DNA from: CAIUGU01 sp963819685
GTDB lineage: Bacteria; Pseudomonadota; Gammaproteobacteria; Steroidobacterales; Steroidobacteraceae
Direction of reading: 5' to 3'
Length of the DNA: 64,000 bases
NCBI GenBank assembly: GCA_963819685.1
Contig: CAWFXI010000005.1
Location: forward strand, 1-64,000
Below the pieces are notes generated by a model. That model saw nothing but the letters and a program-made list of their open reading frames with translations, had not been told where the DNA came from and did no database searches. The stretch's first letter is position 1. The number at the start of each line of letters is the position of its first letter. The translations under genes were made by a program, and so were the position numbers. Positions 31,888-40,743 of the stretch are shown in pieces.

Positions 31888-31928
31888 GCGGCGCTCGTTG
31901 TACGCCCCCCTGCACAGGAACCTGAAAA

Positions 31929-32261
31929 ATGGAATGGCTGATCTCTAGCGCTGCCGCGCAGGCAACTGGCGGTGCCACATCTGGCAATGCGCTCATGCAG
32001 ATGGCACCGCTGGTGCTGATTTTCGTCGTGTTTTATTTCCTGCTGATCCGCCCGCAGGCCAGGAAGGCCAAAGAACACAAGGCGATGATCGGAGCACTCG
32101 GCGCGGGTGATGAAATCGTGACGGGCGGAGGCATCCTGGGCAAGGTCGCAGAAGTGTCTGACCAGTTCCTGGTCGTTGAAGTCGCCGAAGGCGTCCGCGT
32201 GAAGGTCCAGCGCCACACAGTGACCCAGGTTCTGCCCAAGGGAACTGTCAAGAGCGTCTGA
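31929..32261 (+). CDS. yajC: Preprotein translocase auxiliary subunit YajC
   Basis: 110 residues. A single membrane helix (MAPLVLIFVVFYFLLIRPQA, about 23-42) is followed by KKAKEHK-like RKAKEHKAMIGALGAGDEIV and VAEGVRVKVQRHTVTQVLPK. It is part of the SecDF-YajC complex that assists SecYEG export. It is followed 26 bases later by secD, the canonical order. Confidence 0.97.
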   Translation: MEWLISSAAAQATGGATSGNALMQMAPLVLIFVVFYFLLIRPQARKAKEHKAMIGALGAGDEIVTGGGILGKVAEVSDQFLVVEVAEGVRVKVQRHTVTQVLPKGTVKSV

Positions 32262-32287
32262 ACGGCGCTGACGGTCCGCGATACACC

Positions 32288-34147
32288 ATGTACCAGTTTC
32301 CTGTTTGGAAGTACTGGCTCGTCATCCTCGTGCTGGTGGCTGGCCTGATCTTCGCTTTGCCGAATTTCTTCGGTGAAGACCCTGCATTGCAGGTCGCGCG
32401 TGACGACCGTGCTGCGCTAAATGAAACCGATGAGGCCGCGATTCGCGCCACCCTCGAGGCTGCCGGAATCCCGGTCAACACCACGTATCTGCAGGACCAG
32501 CGACTGGTCGTGAGGCTGTCGACCGGCGAGCAGCAGCTCAACGCCCGCGATGCACTGCTTGCGGGTGACAAGCGGGAATACACCGTGGCGATGTCCTATG
32601 CATCGCGGATGCCGGCATGGTTGCGGAATCTCGGCCTCAAGCCGATGAGCCTCGGCCTGGACCTCAGGGGCGGCGTGCACTTCGTATACGAAGTCGACGT
32701 CGAGGATGCCGTGCGTCAAACCCTGGAACGCATGCAGCGCGACTATCGCCTGGCACTACGCGATGAGCGCATCCCGTTCGTCAATGTCGAAACGACCACT
32801 ACGGCAGTGCGTGTGACACTGCGTGATGCCGCGGACATGACGCGTGCCACGAAGGCGCTGACTGCAGCGGACGCGACACTGGTTGTAACGAACGAAACCA
32901 GCGACGCCGGTCCCGTACTGGTTGTCACGCTCACGCCCACACAGATCAAGGAACGGCAGGACCTCGCCCTGCAACAGAACCTTACGACTTTGCGTAACCG
33001 CGTGGATGAACTCGGCATTTCGGAGCCCATGGTCGCGCGCCAGGGCATCGATCGCATCGTCGTCGAGTTGCCCGGCGTGCAGGATCCCAACGAGGCGATC
33101 CGTGTTCTGGGCGCCACTGCGACGCTGGAGTTCCGACTGGTCGATGAGGCCGGTGATCCGTATGAGGCGCAGCGCACGGGACGTGCGCCGCTTGCCGACA
33201 AGCTCTATACGCGCCGGGACACCAAGGCACCGATCCTGCTGAAGCGCGACATCATCGCGTCGGGAGACCAGCTGACGGACGCCACGTCGGGATTCTCGCA
33301 GGGCGAACCGTCAGTCAACGTCCGACTGGATGCCCGGGCTGGCGCCCAGATGCTGAAGACGACGCAGGAAAATCTCGGCCGGCCGATGGCAGTGGTGTAC
33401 ATCGAGCGCAAGCGCCTGGGTGAGGGTGAGCGCTGCGCAGGCACTCGCGAGGGCTTGAACTGCACTGAAGAGGAAGTCATCAGCGTCGCGACGATTCGCG
33501 GCGTGTTTTCTTCAAGCTTCCAGATCACGGGTGTGCAGGCGGCCGAAGCCCGCGAACTGGCTCTGCTGCTGAGGGCCGGTTCACTGGCGACCACGCAGTC
33601 CATGATCGAGCAGCGTACGGTGGGCCCGAGCCTGGGTGCCGACAACATTGCCAAGGGCGTAAGGGCGCTGCTCATCGGCCTTGGCCTCACGTTCGCGTTC
33701 ATGGCTTTCTACTACCACGCGTTCGGCTGGGTGGCGAATGCGGTGTTGCTCGCGAACCTCGTGCTGACGGTCGGGTTGCTGTCGATGTTGCAGGCATCGC
33801 TGTCCCTGCCGGGTATCGCTGCCGTGGTGTTTCACCTCGGCATCGCTGTCGATGCGAACATCCTGATCTATGAGCGCATCCGCGAGGAATTGCGCAGCGG
33901 CAATTCGCCGCAGGCCTCGATCAACGCCGGCTTCGACAAGGCTTTTGCCACCATCGCCGACTCGAACGTCACGACGCTGATCGCGGGGGTCGTGCTGTTC
34001 GCGTTCGGGACCGGCACGATCCGCAGCTTTGCCATCGTCATGACCCTCGGTATTGCGACATCGCTGTTCACGTCGGTCGTGGGCAGCCGCGCGCTGGTGC
34101 ACGCGCTGTGGGGCCGGCACCGGCGCCTCGAGCGGCTGTCAATCTAG
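32288..34147 (+). CDS. secD: Protein translocase subunit SecD
   Basis: 619 residues. Membrane segment 1 (WLVILVLVAG-like YWLVILVLVAGLIFALPNFF), the LGLDLRGGVHFVYEVD motif, a large periplasmic P1 domain, then five helices with AVVFHLGIAVDANILIYERI and SNVTTLIAGVVLFAFGTGTI. SecD uses the proton gradient with SecF to pull proteins across the membrane. The gap to secF is nine bases. Confidence 0.98.
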   Translation: MYQFPVWKYWLVILVLVAGLIFALPNFFGEDPALQVARDDRAALNETDEAAIRATLEAAGIPVNTTYLQDQRLVVRLSTGEQQLNARDALLAGDKREYTVAMSYASRMPAWLRNLGLKPMSLGLDLRGGVHFVYEVDVEDAVRQTLERMQRDYRLALRDERIPFVNVETTTTAVRVTLRDAADMTRATKALTAADATLVVTNETSDAGPVLVVTLTPTQIKERQDLALQQNLTTLRNRVDELGISEPMVARQGIDRIVVELPGVQDPNEAIRVLGATATLEFRLVDEAGDPYEAQRTGRAPLADKLYTRRDTKAPILLKRDIIASGDQLTDATSGFSQGEPSVNVRLDARAGAQMLKTTQENLGRPMAVVYIERKRLGEGERCAGTREGLNCTEEEVISVATIRGVFSSSFQITGVQAAEARELALLLRAGSLATTQSMIEQRTVGPSLGADNIAKGVRALLIGLGLTFAFMAFYYHAFGWVANAVLLANLVLTVGLLSMLQASLSLPGIAAVVFHLGIAVDANILIYERIREELRSGNSPQASINAGFDKAFATIADSNVTTLIAGVVLFAFGTGTIRSFAIVMTLGIATSLFTSVVGSRALVHALWGRHRRLERLSI

Positions 34148-34156
34148 GAATCCGAC

Positions 34157-35092
34157 ATGGAATTCTTCCCCAAGGTGACGAAATTCCCGTTCATGCACAC
34201 CCGCAAGGTGTGGTACGGGGTTTCCGCCGCCGCCATCGTCGCGTCTCTCGTGCTGATCTTCGTGCACGGGCTCAATTTCGGGATCGACTTCACGGGTGGA
34301 GTGGTGCTCGAGGTCGCGTATCCGCAGGACGCCGATCTCGACCGAACCCGCACGGCACTGGAACAGGCTGGCTACGCTCATGCCCAGGTGCAGACATTCG
34401 GCAGTACGCGGGACGTGCTGGTGAGGCTGCTGCCGCAGGCAGAACAGGACGTCAACATCGTAAGTGCCCAGGTACTCGATGCCATCAAGGCTGTTGAGCC
34501 GGGCGTGCAACTGCGCCGTACCGAAGTGGTGGGGCCGCAGGTGGGCGCCGAGCTGACCGATCAGGGCGGGCTCGCCGTGCTGTTCACGTTCGTACTCACC
34601 GGTATCTACACCTGGTTCCGCTTCCAGTGGAAGCTGGGAATTGCGGCGGTGCTGGCCACTCTCCATGACCCGATCGTGATTCTCGGCTTCTTCTCGGTGA
34701 CGCAAGTGACTTTCGACCTGGCCGTCCTTGCGGCCATTCTGGCGGTCATCGGCTATTCACTGAACGATACGGTCGTGGTGTTCGATCGCGTCCGGGAAAA
34801 TTTCCTGTCGATGCGCCGTACGCCACCCGAGGAAATCCTGAACGCCTCCGTAAACCAGACGTTGTCGCGAACCATCATCACCAGCGGCGCCACGTTGCTC
34901 GTCGTGGTCGTGCTGCTGCTCGTGGGCGGCGAAACGCTGCGCGGCTTCTCCTGGGCCCTGACCATCGGTATCGTCATCGGCACCTATTCGTCGATCTATG
35001 TCGCGGCGGCTCTGGCCCTCGACATGAATCTTTCCGCGGTGGACCTCATGCCTCCCAAGAAGGACGACAAGGAACTCGACGCCATTCCGTGA
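34157..35092 (+). CDS. secF: Protein translocase subunit SecF
   Basis: 311 residues, family length. Motifs: FGIDFTGGVVLEVAYPQDAD, AVLATLHDPIVILGFFSVTQ, IGYSLNDTVVVFDRVRENFL, and NQTLSRTIITSGATLLVVVV. It forms the SecDF complex with the upstream gene. A short Lys/Asp tail (PPKKDDKELD) closes the protein. Confidence 0.98.
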   Translation: MEFFPKVTKFPFMHTRKVWYGVSAAAIVASLVLIFVHGLNFGIDFTGGVVLEVAYPQDADLDRTRTALEQAGYAHAQVQTFGSTRDVLVRLLPQAEQDVNIVSAQVLDAIKAVEPGVQLRRTEVVGPQVGAELTDQGGLAVLFTFVLTGIYTWFRFQWKLGIAAVLATLHDPIVILGFFSVTQVTFDLAVLAAILAVIGYSLNDTVVVFDRVRENFLSMRRTPPEEILNASVNQTLSRTIITSGATLLVVVVLLLVGGETLRGFSWALTIGIVIGTYSSIYVAAALALDMNLSAVDLMPPKKDDKELDAIP

Positions 35093-35110
35093 TGTGGGCC
35101 GCTGTTGATT

Positions 35111-35866
35111 ATGGAACTGCTTGCTGATCCACAGACCTGGCTTGCCTTCGCGACGTTGACGGCGCTCGAGATCGTTCTCGGCATCGACAACATCATCTTC
35201 ATCTCGATTCTCGTGGCGCGCCTGCCGCCTGCTCAGCGGCCGAGGGGCCGCACCATCGGCCTCGCGCTCGCGATGCTGACGCGCATCATGCTGCTGCTGT
35301 CGATCACCTGGGTCATGAGCCTGGGGACACCCCTGTTTTCGCTCCTGGACAAGGGCTTTACCGGGCGCGACCTGATCCTTTTCGGTGGCGGACTGTTCCT
35401 GCTGACCAAGAGCACGCTCGAGATCCACACCAGTCTTGAAGGTGAAGAGCACGAGCGTTCGGCCGGTTCCGGTCATGCCGGTTTCCTGAGTGTCATCACG
35501 CAGATTGCGATCATCGATATCGTCTTTTCGCTTGATTCCGTGATTACCGCCGTTGGCATGGTCGATCACGTGGAAATCATGATTGCTGCCGTCATTGCCG
35601 CCGTCCTCGTCATGATGTTCCTGGCCGGTCCCATCTCGAACTTCGTGGACCGGCATCCAACCATCAAGATGCTGGCATTGTCGTTCCTCATCCTGATCGG
35701 CGTGGCGCTGGTCGGCGAGAGCTTCGGATTCCACATTCCGAAGGGCTACGTCTACTTTGCCATGGCTTTCTCGGTCGCAGTCGAGATGCTCAACATCAGG
35801 ATTCGCGGCAAGCGCCAGGACGAGCCGGTCAAGCTCAGGAAAATGATGGACGACGAGGGGACGTAA
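35111..35866 (+). CDS. TerC family integral membrane protein
   Basis: 251 residues with about seven membrane segments. TerC hallmarks are LEIVLGIDNIIFISILVARL (about 18-37) and the second half-repeat IAIIDIVFSLDSVITAVGM, with acidic residues in the helices. TerC and YoaE/Alx relatives export manganese or other divalent metals; a role in tellurite resistance is only inherited from the name. ATG 35111 is chosen over TTG 35105. Its stop runs into an octamer repeat array. Confidence 0.9.
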   Translation: MELLADPQTWLAFATLTALEIVLGIDNIIFISILVARLPPAQRPRGRTIGLALAMLTRIMLLLSITWVMSLGTPLFSLLDKGFTGRDLILFGGGLFLLTKSTLEIHTSLEGEEHERSAGSGHAGFLSVITQIAIIDIVFSLDSVITAVGMVDHVEIMIAAVIAAVLVMMFLAGPISNFVDRHPTIKMLALSFLILIGVALVGESFGFHIPKGYVYFAMAFSVAVEMLNIRIRGKRQDEPVKLRKMMDDEGT

Positions 35867-35996
35867 AGATGTTGGGACGTAGAGACGTAGTGACGTAAAG
35901 ACGTAAAAGAAAAGACGTCGAGGCGGACAGGCGGATGCTACGTCTCCTACGTCCCCACGTCCTCAACGTCCCCAACGTCTTTTCGCCCTTACGTCC
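35860..35996. repeat. Inverted ACGT-based tandem arrays after the TerC gene
   Basis: The left arm repeats units ending GACGT (GGGACGT, AGAGACGT, AGTGACGT, AAAGACGT; 35859-35919). The right arm repeats ACGTCxxxx units (ACGTCTCCT, ACGTCCCC, ACGTCCTCA, ACGTCCCCA, ACGTCTTTT; 35940-35996). The two arms are mutually inverted around a GGCGGACAGGCGG centre and could fold into a long imperfect stem. The array overlaps the TerC stop. Confidence 0.75.
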
Positions 35997-36044
35997 TGGC
36001 CCGCACCCCCGTATGATCGGGCAACCCTTCACCGAGGAGCGCTC

Positions 36045-37544
36045 ATGAACTGGCGAGTCAAGTCCCTGGACGATTCTCTGGCGCTCGCCGAGAAAAAAGG
36101 TCTGCACCGCTCTCTGGGCGCCTTTCAGTTGACGATGCTGGGCGTCGGGGCCGTGATCGGCACCGGTATTTTCGTGTTGACCGCAGAAGCGGCGCAGAAA
36201 GCCGGCCCGGGAATGATGGCGTCGTTCGTGATCGCCGGTTTCGTCTGCGCGGTGACCGCACTGTGCTACGCCGAACTGTCGTCGATGGTGCCGGTTTCCG
36301 GCTCCGCGTATACGTATTCGTATTCAGTGCTTGGCGAGGCGGTGGCGTGGATCGTCGGCTGGGCGCTCATTCTTGAATACGCGGTCGCGGCCAGCGCCGT
36401 CTCCGTGGGCTGGTCCAATTACTTCATCCCGCTGGCGGAACGCTCGTTTGGCATCGACATTCCGGCGGCCTTGAGCCGCGGCTACTATTCCGGCAGCGCG
36501 GGCGGAGTCATCAATCTTCCGGCGGTGTGTATCGCCATCCTGGTCACGTGGCTGCTGCTGATCGGTACGCGCGAAAGTGCCCGCGTGAACGCAGTCCTCG
36601 TCAGCATCAAGATCGTGGCACTGACGATCTTCATCGCGTTGTCCGTGCCGGTGATGACGATGGAGAATTTCGAGCCGTTCGCACCGCTCGGTTTCGGGGG
36701 AATCAGTGCCGCCGCAGCGTCGATCTTCTTTGCCTATGTCGGTTTCGATGCCGTATCGACCGCCGCCGAGGAAACCAAGAATCCGCAGCGCAATCTGCCT
36801 CTCGGTCTGATCGGCAGCCTCGTCATCTGCACGATCTTCTATCTGCTGGTTGCCGCCGGAGCAATCGGGTCCATCGGCGCCCAGCCTGTGATCGACGCAG
36901 CAACAGGGCTGGGTCTGGCTCCCGGCAGTCGTGAAATGGGTGCGGCCTGCGCCCAGGCGGTCAATGCCGGTGTGTTGGCCTGCAGCGACGAACCCCTGGC
37001 GCACGTGTTGCGCGAACTCGGCTGGGAGCGTGTGTCGCGCCTGATCGGACTTGCGGCCTTCCTGGCGCTGCCGTCGGTGATCCTGATGATGCTCTTCGGG
37101 CAGACCCGCATCTTTTTCGCCATGTCCCGGGACCGGTTGCTGCCTGATGTTCTCAGTAGCATACATCCCAAGTACAAGACGCCGCATGTGGTGACGATGA
37201 TTACCGGAGCCTTTGTGACGGTGGCTGCAGCGTTCTTCCCGGTGGGCAAACTGGCTGACATCTCCAACAGCGGGACGCTGTTCGCGTTCTTCACCGTGGC
37301 ATTCGGCGTCATGGCGCTCAGGCGGACCGACCCGAACCGGATACGCCACTTCCGGACGCCGTTCGTCTTTGTAGTGGGCCCGCTCGCCCTGGTCGGCTGC
37401 GCCTATCTGTTCTTTTCACTGTCCCTGTATACCCAGATGCTCTTTCTGGGCTGGACCGTGTTCGGGCTCTTTATCTATGCGTTCTATGGCTTCAGGCGCA
37501 GCCCTTATGCGCCGAAGCCAATCAGCGATCAGACTGGCAGGTAG
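36045..37544 (+). CDS. APC-superfamily amino-acid permease (cationic amino-acid type)
   Basis: 499 residues and 12 or more helices. The first-helix motif GVGAVIGTGIFVLTAEAAQK, the ASFVIAGFVCAVTALCYAEL segment, SASIFFAYVGFDAVSTAAEE and the loop AMSRDRLLPDVLSSIHPKYK place it with the CAT/YfnA-like branch of APC amino-acid importers. The substrate cannot be fixed from sequence. GAGGAG before ATG 36045 supports the start. Confidence 0.92.
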   Translation: MNWRVKSLDDSLALAEKKGLHRSLGAFQLTMLGVGAVIGTGIFVLTAEAAQKAGPGMMASFVIAGFVCAVTALCYAELSSMVPVSGSAYTYSYSVLGEAVAWIVGWALILEYAVAASAVSVGWSNYFIPLAERSFGIDIPAALSRGYYSGSAGGVINLPAVCIAILVTWLLLIGTRESARVNAVLVSIKIVALTIFIALSVPVMTMENFEPFAPLGFGGISAAAASIFFAYVGFDAVSTAAEETKNPQRNLPLGLIGSLVICTIFYLLVAAGAIGSIGAQPVIDAATGLGLAPGSREMGAACAQAVNAGVLACSDEPLAHVLRELGWERVSRLIGLAAFLALPSVILMMLFGQTRIFFAMSRDRLLPDVLSSIHPKYKTPHVVTMITGAFVTVAAAFFPVGKLADISNSGTLFAFFTVAFGVMALRRTDPNRIRHFRTPFVFVVGPLALVGCAYLFFSLSLYTQMLFLGWTVFGLFIYAFYGFRRSPYAPKPISDQTGR

Positions 37545-37561
37545 ACGCGGGCGCACCTGCG

Positions 37562-38425
37562 ATGTTACGCAGACTATTTGGTCTGAAAGCGTACCCGCGC
37601 CTGCGTTGCCATGCGCAGTGCCGCTCCTTGTTCAGAGGCGGGGCGGGCCTTGAGATCGGTGGACCGAGTCACGTCTTCAAACGGCACGGGCTGCTGCCGC
37701 TTTACCCGTACGTCGGTCACCTCGACAACTGCAATTTCGGCGGCGAGACGGTGTGGGAAGGCAGGATCAGCGCCGGGGATACGTTTCGCTTCCACAAGCG
37801 CCGCAGACCTGGCCGGCAGTACATCGCCGAGGCGGCGGACCTCAAGGAAATCGCCTCCGCCCGGTACGATTTCGTGCTCTCGTCCCACATGATCGAGCAT
37901 GCCGCCAATCCTCTCAAGGTTCTTGAAGAATGGTCGCGGGTGCTGAAGGACAACGGGCATCTGCTACTGGTGTTGCCGCACCGTGAAGGCACTTTCGACC
38001 ATCGGCGGCCTGTGACGACCCTTGCGCATCTCATTGAGGATTACGAGCGGCGGATGACCGAGGCGGACCTGACGCATCTGCCTGAGATCCTGGAGTTGAC
38101 GGATCTGTCGATGGACCCGGACAGCGGCGACGCCGAAGTATTCAGGCAGCGCTGCGAGAACAATGTGCAGAATCGCTGCCTGCACCACCACGTCTTTGAT
38201 ACGCGACTGGCGGTCGAGCTGGTCGCTCGCGCCGGACTTAAGATTCTCGCTGTGGAAACGGCGCTGCCTCACCACATCTTCATACTGACACAGAAGCCAG
38301 GTAGTACTTTGCAGCCCGATAACGGGCGCTTTTCAGGCGCGATGCCTGAGTACCGTCTTGAGAGCTGCTTCGCGACGGATCGAATGCCCGAGCAAGGGAG
38401 CGCAGACGTTGATGCCCAGCGGTAA
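37562..38425 (+). CDS. SAM-dependent methyltransferase, class I
   Basis: 287 residues. A glycine-rich LEIGGPSHVFKR resembles motif I, and YDFVLSSHMIEHAANPLKVL with EWSRVLKDNGHLLLVLPHRE is the motif II/III pattern of Methyltransf_11-like enzymes. The substrate is unknown; SSHMIEH-type methyltransferases often occur in glycan or polysaccharide gene sets, but no such genes surround it. It overlaps the next gene by 14 bases. Confidence 0.75.
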   Translation: MLRRLFGLKAYPRLRCHAQCRSLFRGGAGLEIGGPSHVFKRHGLLPLYPYVGHLDNCNFGGETVWEGRISAGDTFRFHKRRRPGRQYIAEAADLKEIASARYDFVLSSHMIEHAANPLKVLEEWSRVLKDNGHLLLVLPHREGTFDHRRPVTTLAHLIEDYERRMTEADLTHLPEILELTDLSMDPDSGDAEVFRQRCENNVQNRCLHHHVFDTRLAVELVARAGLKILAVETALPHHIFILTQKPGSTLQPDNGRFSGAMPEYRLESCFATDRMPEQGSADVDAQR

Positions 38426-39014
38426 AGCTGACGGGTCGGAGGGACAAGCGGGTACCGGCCCCGTGACCATTCCAGGGCGACAAGGGCACTCGTTGTTCGT
38501 GACAGTGCTGGCGTGGACGACCATCGTGCCTTCGGCCTTCGGTTTGGTCGTCGCACTGATGCAGAACGTGATCTTCGCGGTGTTCATGTCACCCGGGCAA
38601 TTTGCGCAGATCGTTGCCATGTTGCCACCAGGCATGGAGACGCTGGGCAACGTGAGCTACGGTACGATGCGTGTCGCACTGCTCGCGTTTCTTGCGCTCT
38701 CATTGACCTTTCTGTTGACAGGGATCGGGCTGCTCAAGCGGCGTAACTGGGCGCGGGTCGTGTTCATCGCTGCCGTCGCACTCGGCACGCTCTATGGTGT
38801 CGCCACGTATTTCTTCATGGATGCGACGAGCGATCTTTCGGTGCTCTTGCCCGACACGACGATTGAGGGTGCGGGCATCGACCTGGCGCAAGTCGCTGCC
38901 ATGATGCGGGTTACGACCACCGCGCTGACGATTCTCTTCACGGCGTTCAATCTGTGGCTGATCTGGCGGCTGGTGTCGCCGTCGATCAGGCAGGAGTTCG
39001 ACCGCAAGCCTTGA
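38412..39014 (+). CDS. Membrane protein, unknown function
   Basis: 200 residues with four predicted helices: LFVTVLAWTTIVPSAFGLVV, YGTMRVALLAFLALSLTFLL, WARVVFIAAVALGTLYGVAT and TTALTILFTAFNLWLIWRLV. A short linker after the second reads GLLKRRNWARV. I recognise no family function. ATG 38412 starts inside the methyltransferase gene, so the two are probably co-translated. It converges with suhB. Confidence 0.65.
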   Translation: MPSGKADGSEGQAGTGPVTIPGRQGHSLFVTVLAWTTIVPSAFGLVVALMQNVIFAVFMSPGQFAQIVAMLPPGMETLGNVSYGTMRVALLAFLALSLTFLLTGIGLLKRRNWARVVFIAAVALGTLYGVATYFFMDATSDLSVLLPDTTIEGAGIDLAQVAAMMRVTTTALTILFTAFNLWLIWRLVSPSIRQEFDRKP

Positions 39015-39016
39015 TC

Positions 39017-39817
39017 TCAGGCGTTTTGCAGCGCTGCCGGCACGAAGGGTTTCAGCAGTTCCACCAGCGCCGGGTAAACCTTGGGCGTTCCCGCAATCAG
39101 ATGACCGCCCTGCGTGTACTCGCCGCCGGTCAGCGTGCCGATCAGGCCACCGGCCTCGGTGATGAGCAATGTGCCTGCCGCAGTATCCCAGGGGGAGAGT
39201 CCCATTTCCCAGAAGCCATCAAGGCGACCGGCAGCCACGTACGCGAGATCCAGTGCGGCTGCGCCCGGGCGGCGGACGCCGGCTGTCTGCTGGGTTACGG
39301 CACGGAACATGTTGATGTACTCCTCGAGCCACTGGCTGTTTTCCCGATAGGGAAAGCCGGTGCCGATCAGCGAGCCTTCAAGCCCGATCTGCCGGCTGAC
39401 GCGGATGCGCCGACCGTCGAGCTGCGCACCATCGCCCCGCGACGCCGTGAACAGCTCCTGGCGCAGTGGATCGTAGACCACACCGTGTTCCATCCGGCCG
39501 CGACGCTGCAGCGCCAGGGACACCGCGAACTGGGGAAAGCCATGCATGAAATTGGTGGTGCCATCCAGCGGATCGACGATCCACAGGAACTCATCGTCAC
39601 CAGAGCGACCGCTCTCTTCCGCGAGGAAGCCGTGGTTCGGGTAGCTGGCACGGATGGTCGCAATGATTTCCTGTTCTGCCAGGTGGTCGACTTCGGTAAC
39701 GAAATCGTTCTTGCCTTTCGGGCGCACCTCGAGGTTCTGCACCCGGTTCAGGTTGCGGAAAATGACGTCACCGGCACGGCGCGCGGCCTTGACGGCGAGA
39801 TTGAGCATCGGCTGCAT
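39017..39817 (-). CDS. suhB: Inositol-1-monophosphatase
   Basis: 266 residues. Metal-binding motif A is WIVDPLDGTTNFMHGFPQF, motif B is GLSPWDTAAGTLLITEAGG, and the Glu site is in FLAEESG. It hydrolyses inositol monophosphates; in enterobacteria SuhB also helps rRNA transcription antitermination. Divergent from trmJ, as in E. coli. The start at 39817 removes a 11-residue in-frame extension lacking family similarity. Confidence 0.96.
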   Translation of the reverse strand: MQPMLNLAVKAARRAGDVIFRNLNRVQNLEVRPKGKNDFVTEVDHLAEQEIIATIRASYPNHGFLAEESGRSGDDEFLWIVDPLDGTTNFMHGFPQFAVSLALQRRGRMEHGVVYDPLRQELFTASRGDGAQLDGRRIRVSRQIGLEGSLIGTGFPYRENSQWLEEYINMFRAVTQQTAGVRRPGAAALDLAYVAAGRLDGFWEMGLSPWDTAAGTLLITEAGGLIGTLTGGEYTQGGHLIAGTPKVYPALVELLKPFVPAALQNA

Positions 39818-39903
39818 GGAAGCCACTAGGGAACCTCGGGGGGATGGCAAAGAGCGGAGGGCGCGGCGCCCAGAGAGGGGGCTAGGATAACAGGGACGGA
39901 GGA

Positions 39904-40000
39904 AGGCTACAGGCTGCGGGCTACAGCCAGAAAATGCGGGGAGTCCGCGGAAGTCCCGATCCCGCTTACCTGTCGCCCGTAGCCCGTAGCCTGTAGCCTA
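39904..40000. repeat. Inverted heptamer arrays between suhB and trmJ
   Basis: Left arm 39904-39924: GGCTACA, GGCTGCG, GGCTACA. Right arm 39969-39996: CCTGTCG, CCCGTAG, CCCGTAG, CCTGTAG. The right arm is the reverse complement of the left-arm unit family. About 45 bases lie between. The array occupies the divergent promoter region. Confidence 0.78.
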
Positions 40001-40005
40001 CGTCC

Positions 40006-40743
40006 ATGCCCCTTCCCATCCGCATCGTCCTGGTCGAGACCAGCCATCCCGGCAATATCGGCGCTGCCGCCCGGGCCATGAAGAACATGGGTCTCAAGGA
40101 GCTCCACCTGGTCAGGCCGCGCCTGTACCCGGACGCCGAAGCAACTGCCCGGGCCTCTGGTGCGGCTGACCTGTTGCAGGCAGCAAGCGTGCATGACCAG
40201 CTTGAAACCGCTATTGCCGATTGCGGGCTGGTCGTAGGCACCAGCTCCCGTCAACGCCATCTGCCGTGGGACCTGGTGGAGCCACGTGAGTGCGCGCTGC
40301 GAGTGGTTGCCGCAGCACAGGCGAAGCCGGTAGCGCTGCTCTTCGGCTCCGAACGCGTTGGACTGACCAACGAAGAGCTGATGAGATGCAATCTGCTGAT
40401 AACGATACCGACGGACAGTGAGTACAGCTCGCTGAATGTCGCCATGGCCGTGCAGCTCGTCGCTTATGAACTCTGGATGGCAGTGCGACCCGGCGCGCCG
40501 CCCCCGCCAGAGAGAGATGTTCCGTTGGCGACTGCCGACGAGATGGCGCGCCTGTACCAGCACATCGAGGCTGTGCTCGCCGAGATCGAGTTTCGCGACA
40601 GGACCGGAGGCGGCTTTCTGATGGCGCGGATCCGCAGGTTGTTCAATCGGGCGCAGGTGGATCAGAACGAGCTGAATATCCTGCGTGGTATCCTGACCGC
40701 CGTGCAGTCACGTCGACGAATCGCCGGCTCAAACCAGCCATGA
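40006..40743 (+). CDS. trmJ: tRNA (cytidine/uridine-2'-O)-methyltransferase TrmJ
   Basis: 245 residues. SPOUT-fold methyltransferase modifying position 32 of tRNAs. Motifs: PGNIGAAARAMKNMGLKELH, VGTSSRQRHLPWD, ALLFGSERVGLTNEELMRCN and YSSLNVAMAVQLVAYELWMA. Its stop overlaps the iscS start by four bases. In E. coli trmJ is followed by iscR-iscS-iscU-iscA; here iscR is absent. Confidence 0.95.
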   Translation: MPLPIRIVLVETSHPGNIGAAARAMKNMGLKELHLVRPRLYPDAEATARASGAADLLQAASVHDQLETAIADCGLVVGTSSRQRHLPWDLVEPRECALRVVAAAQAKPVALLFGSERVGLTNEELMRCNLLITIPTDSEYSSLNVAMAVQLVAYELWMAVRPGAPPPPERDVPLATADEMARLYQHIEAVLAEIEFRDRTGGGFLMARIRRLFNRAQVDQNELNILRGILTAVQSRRRIAGSNQP

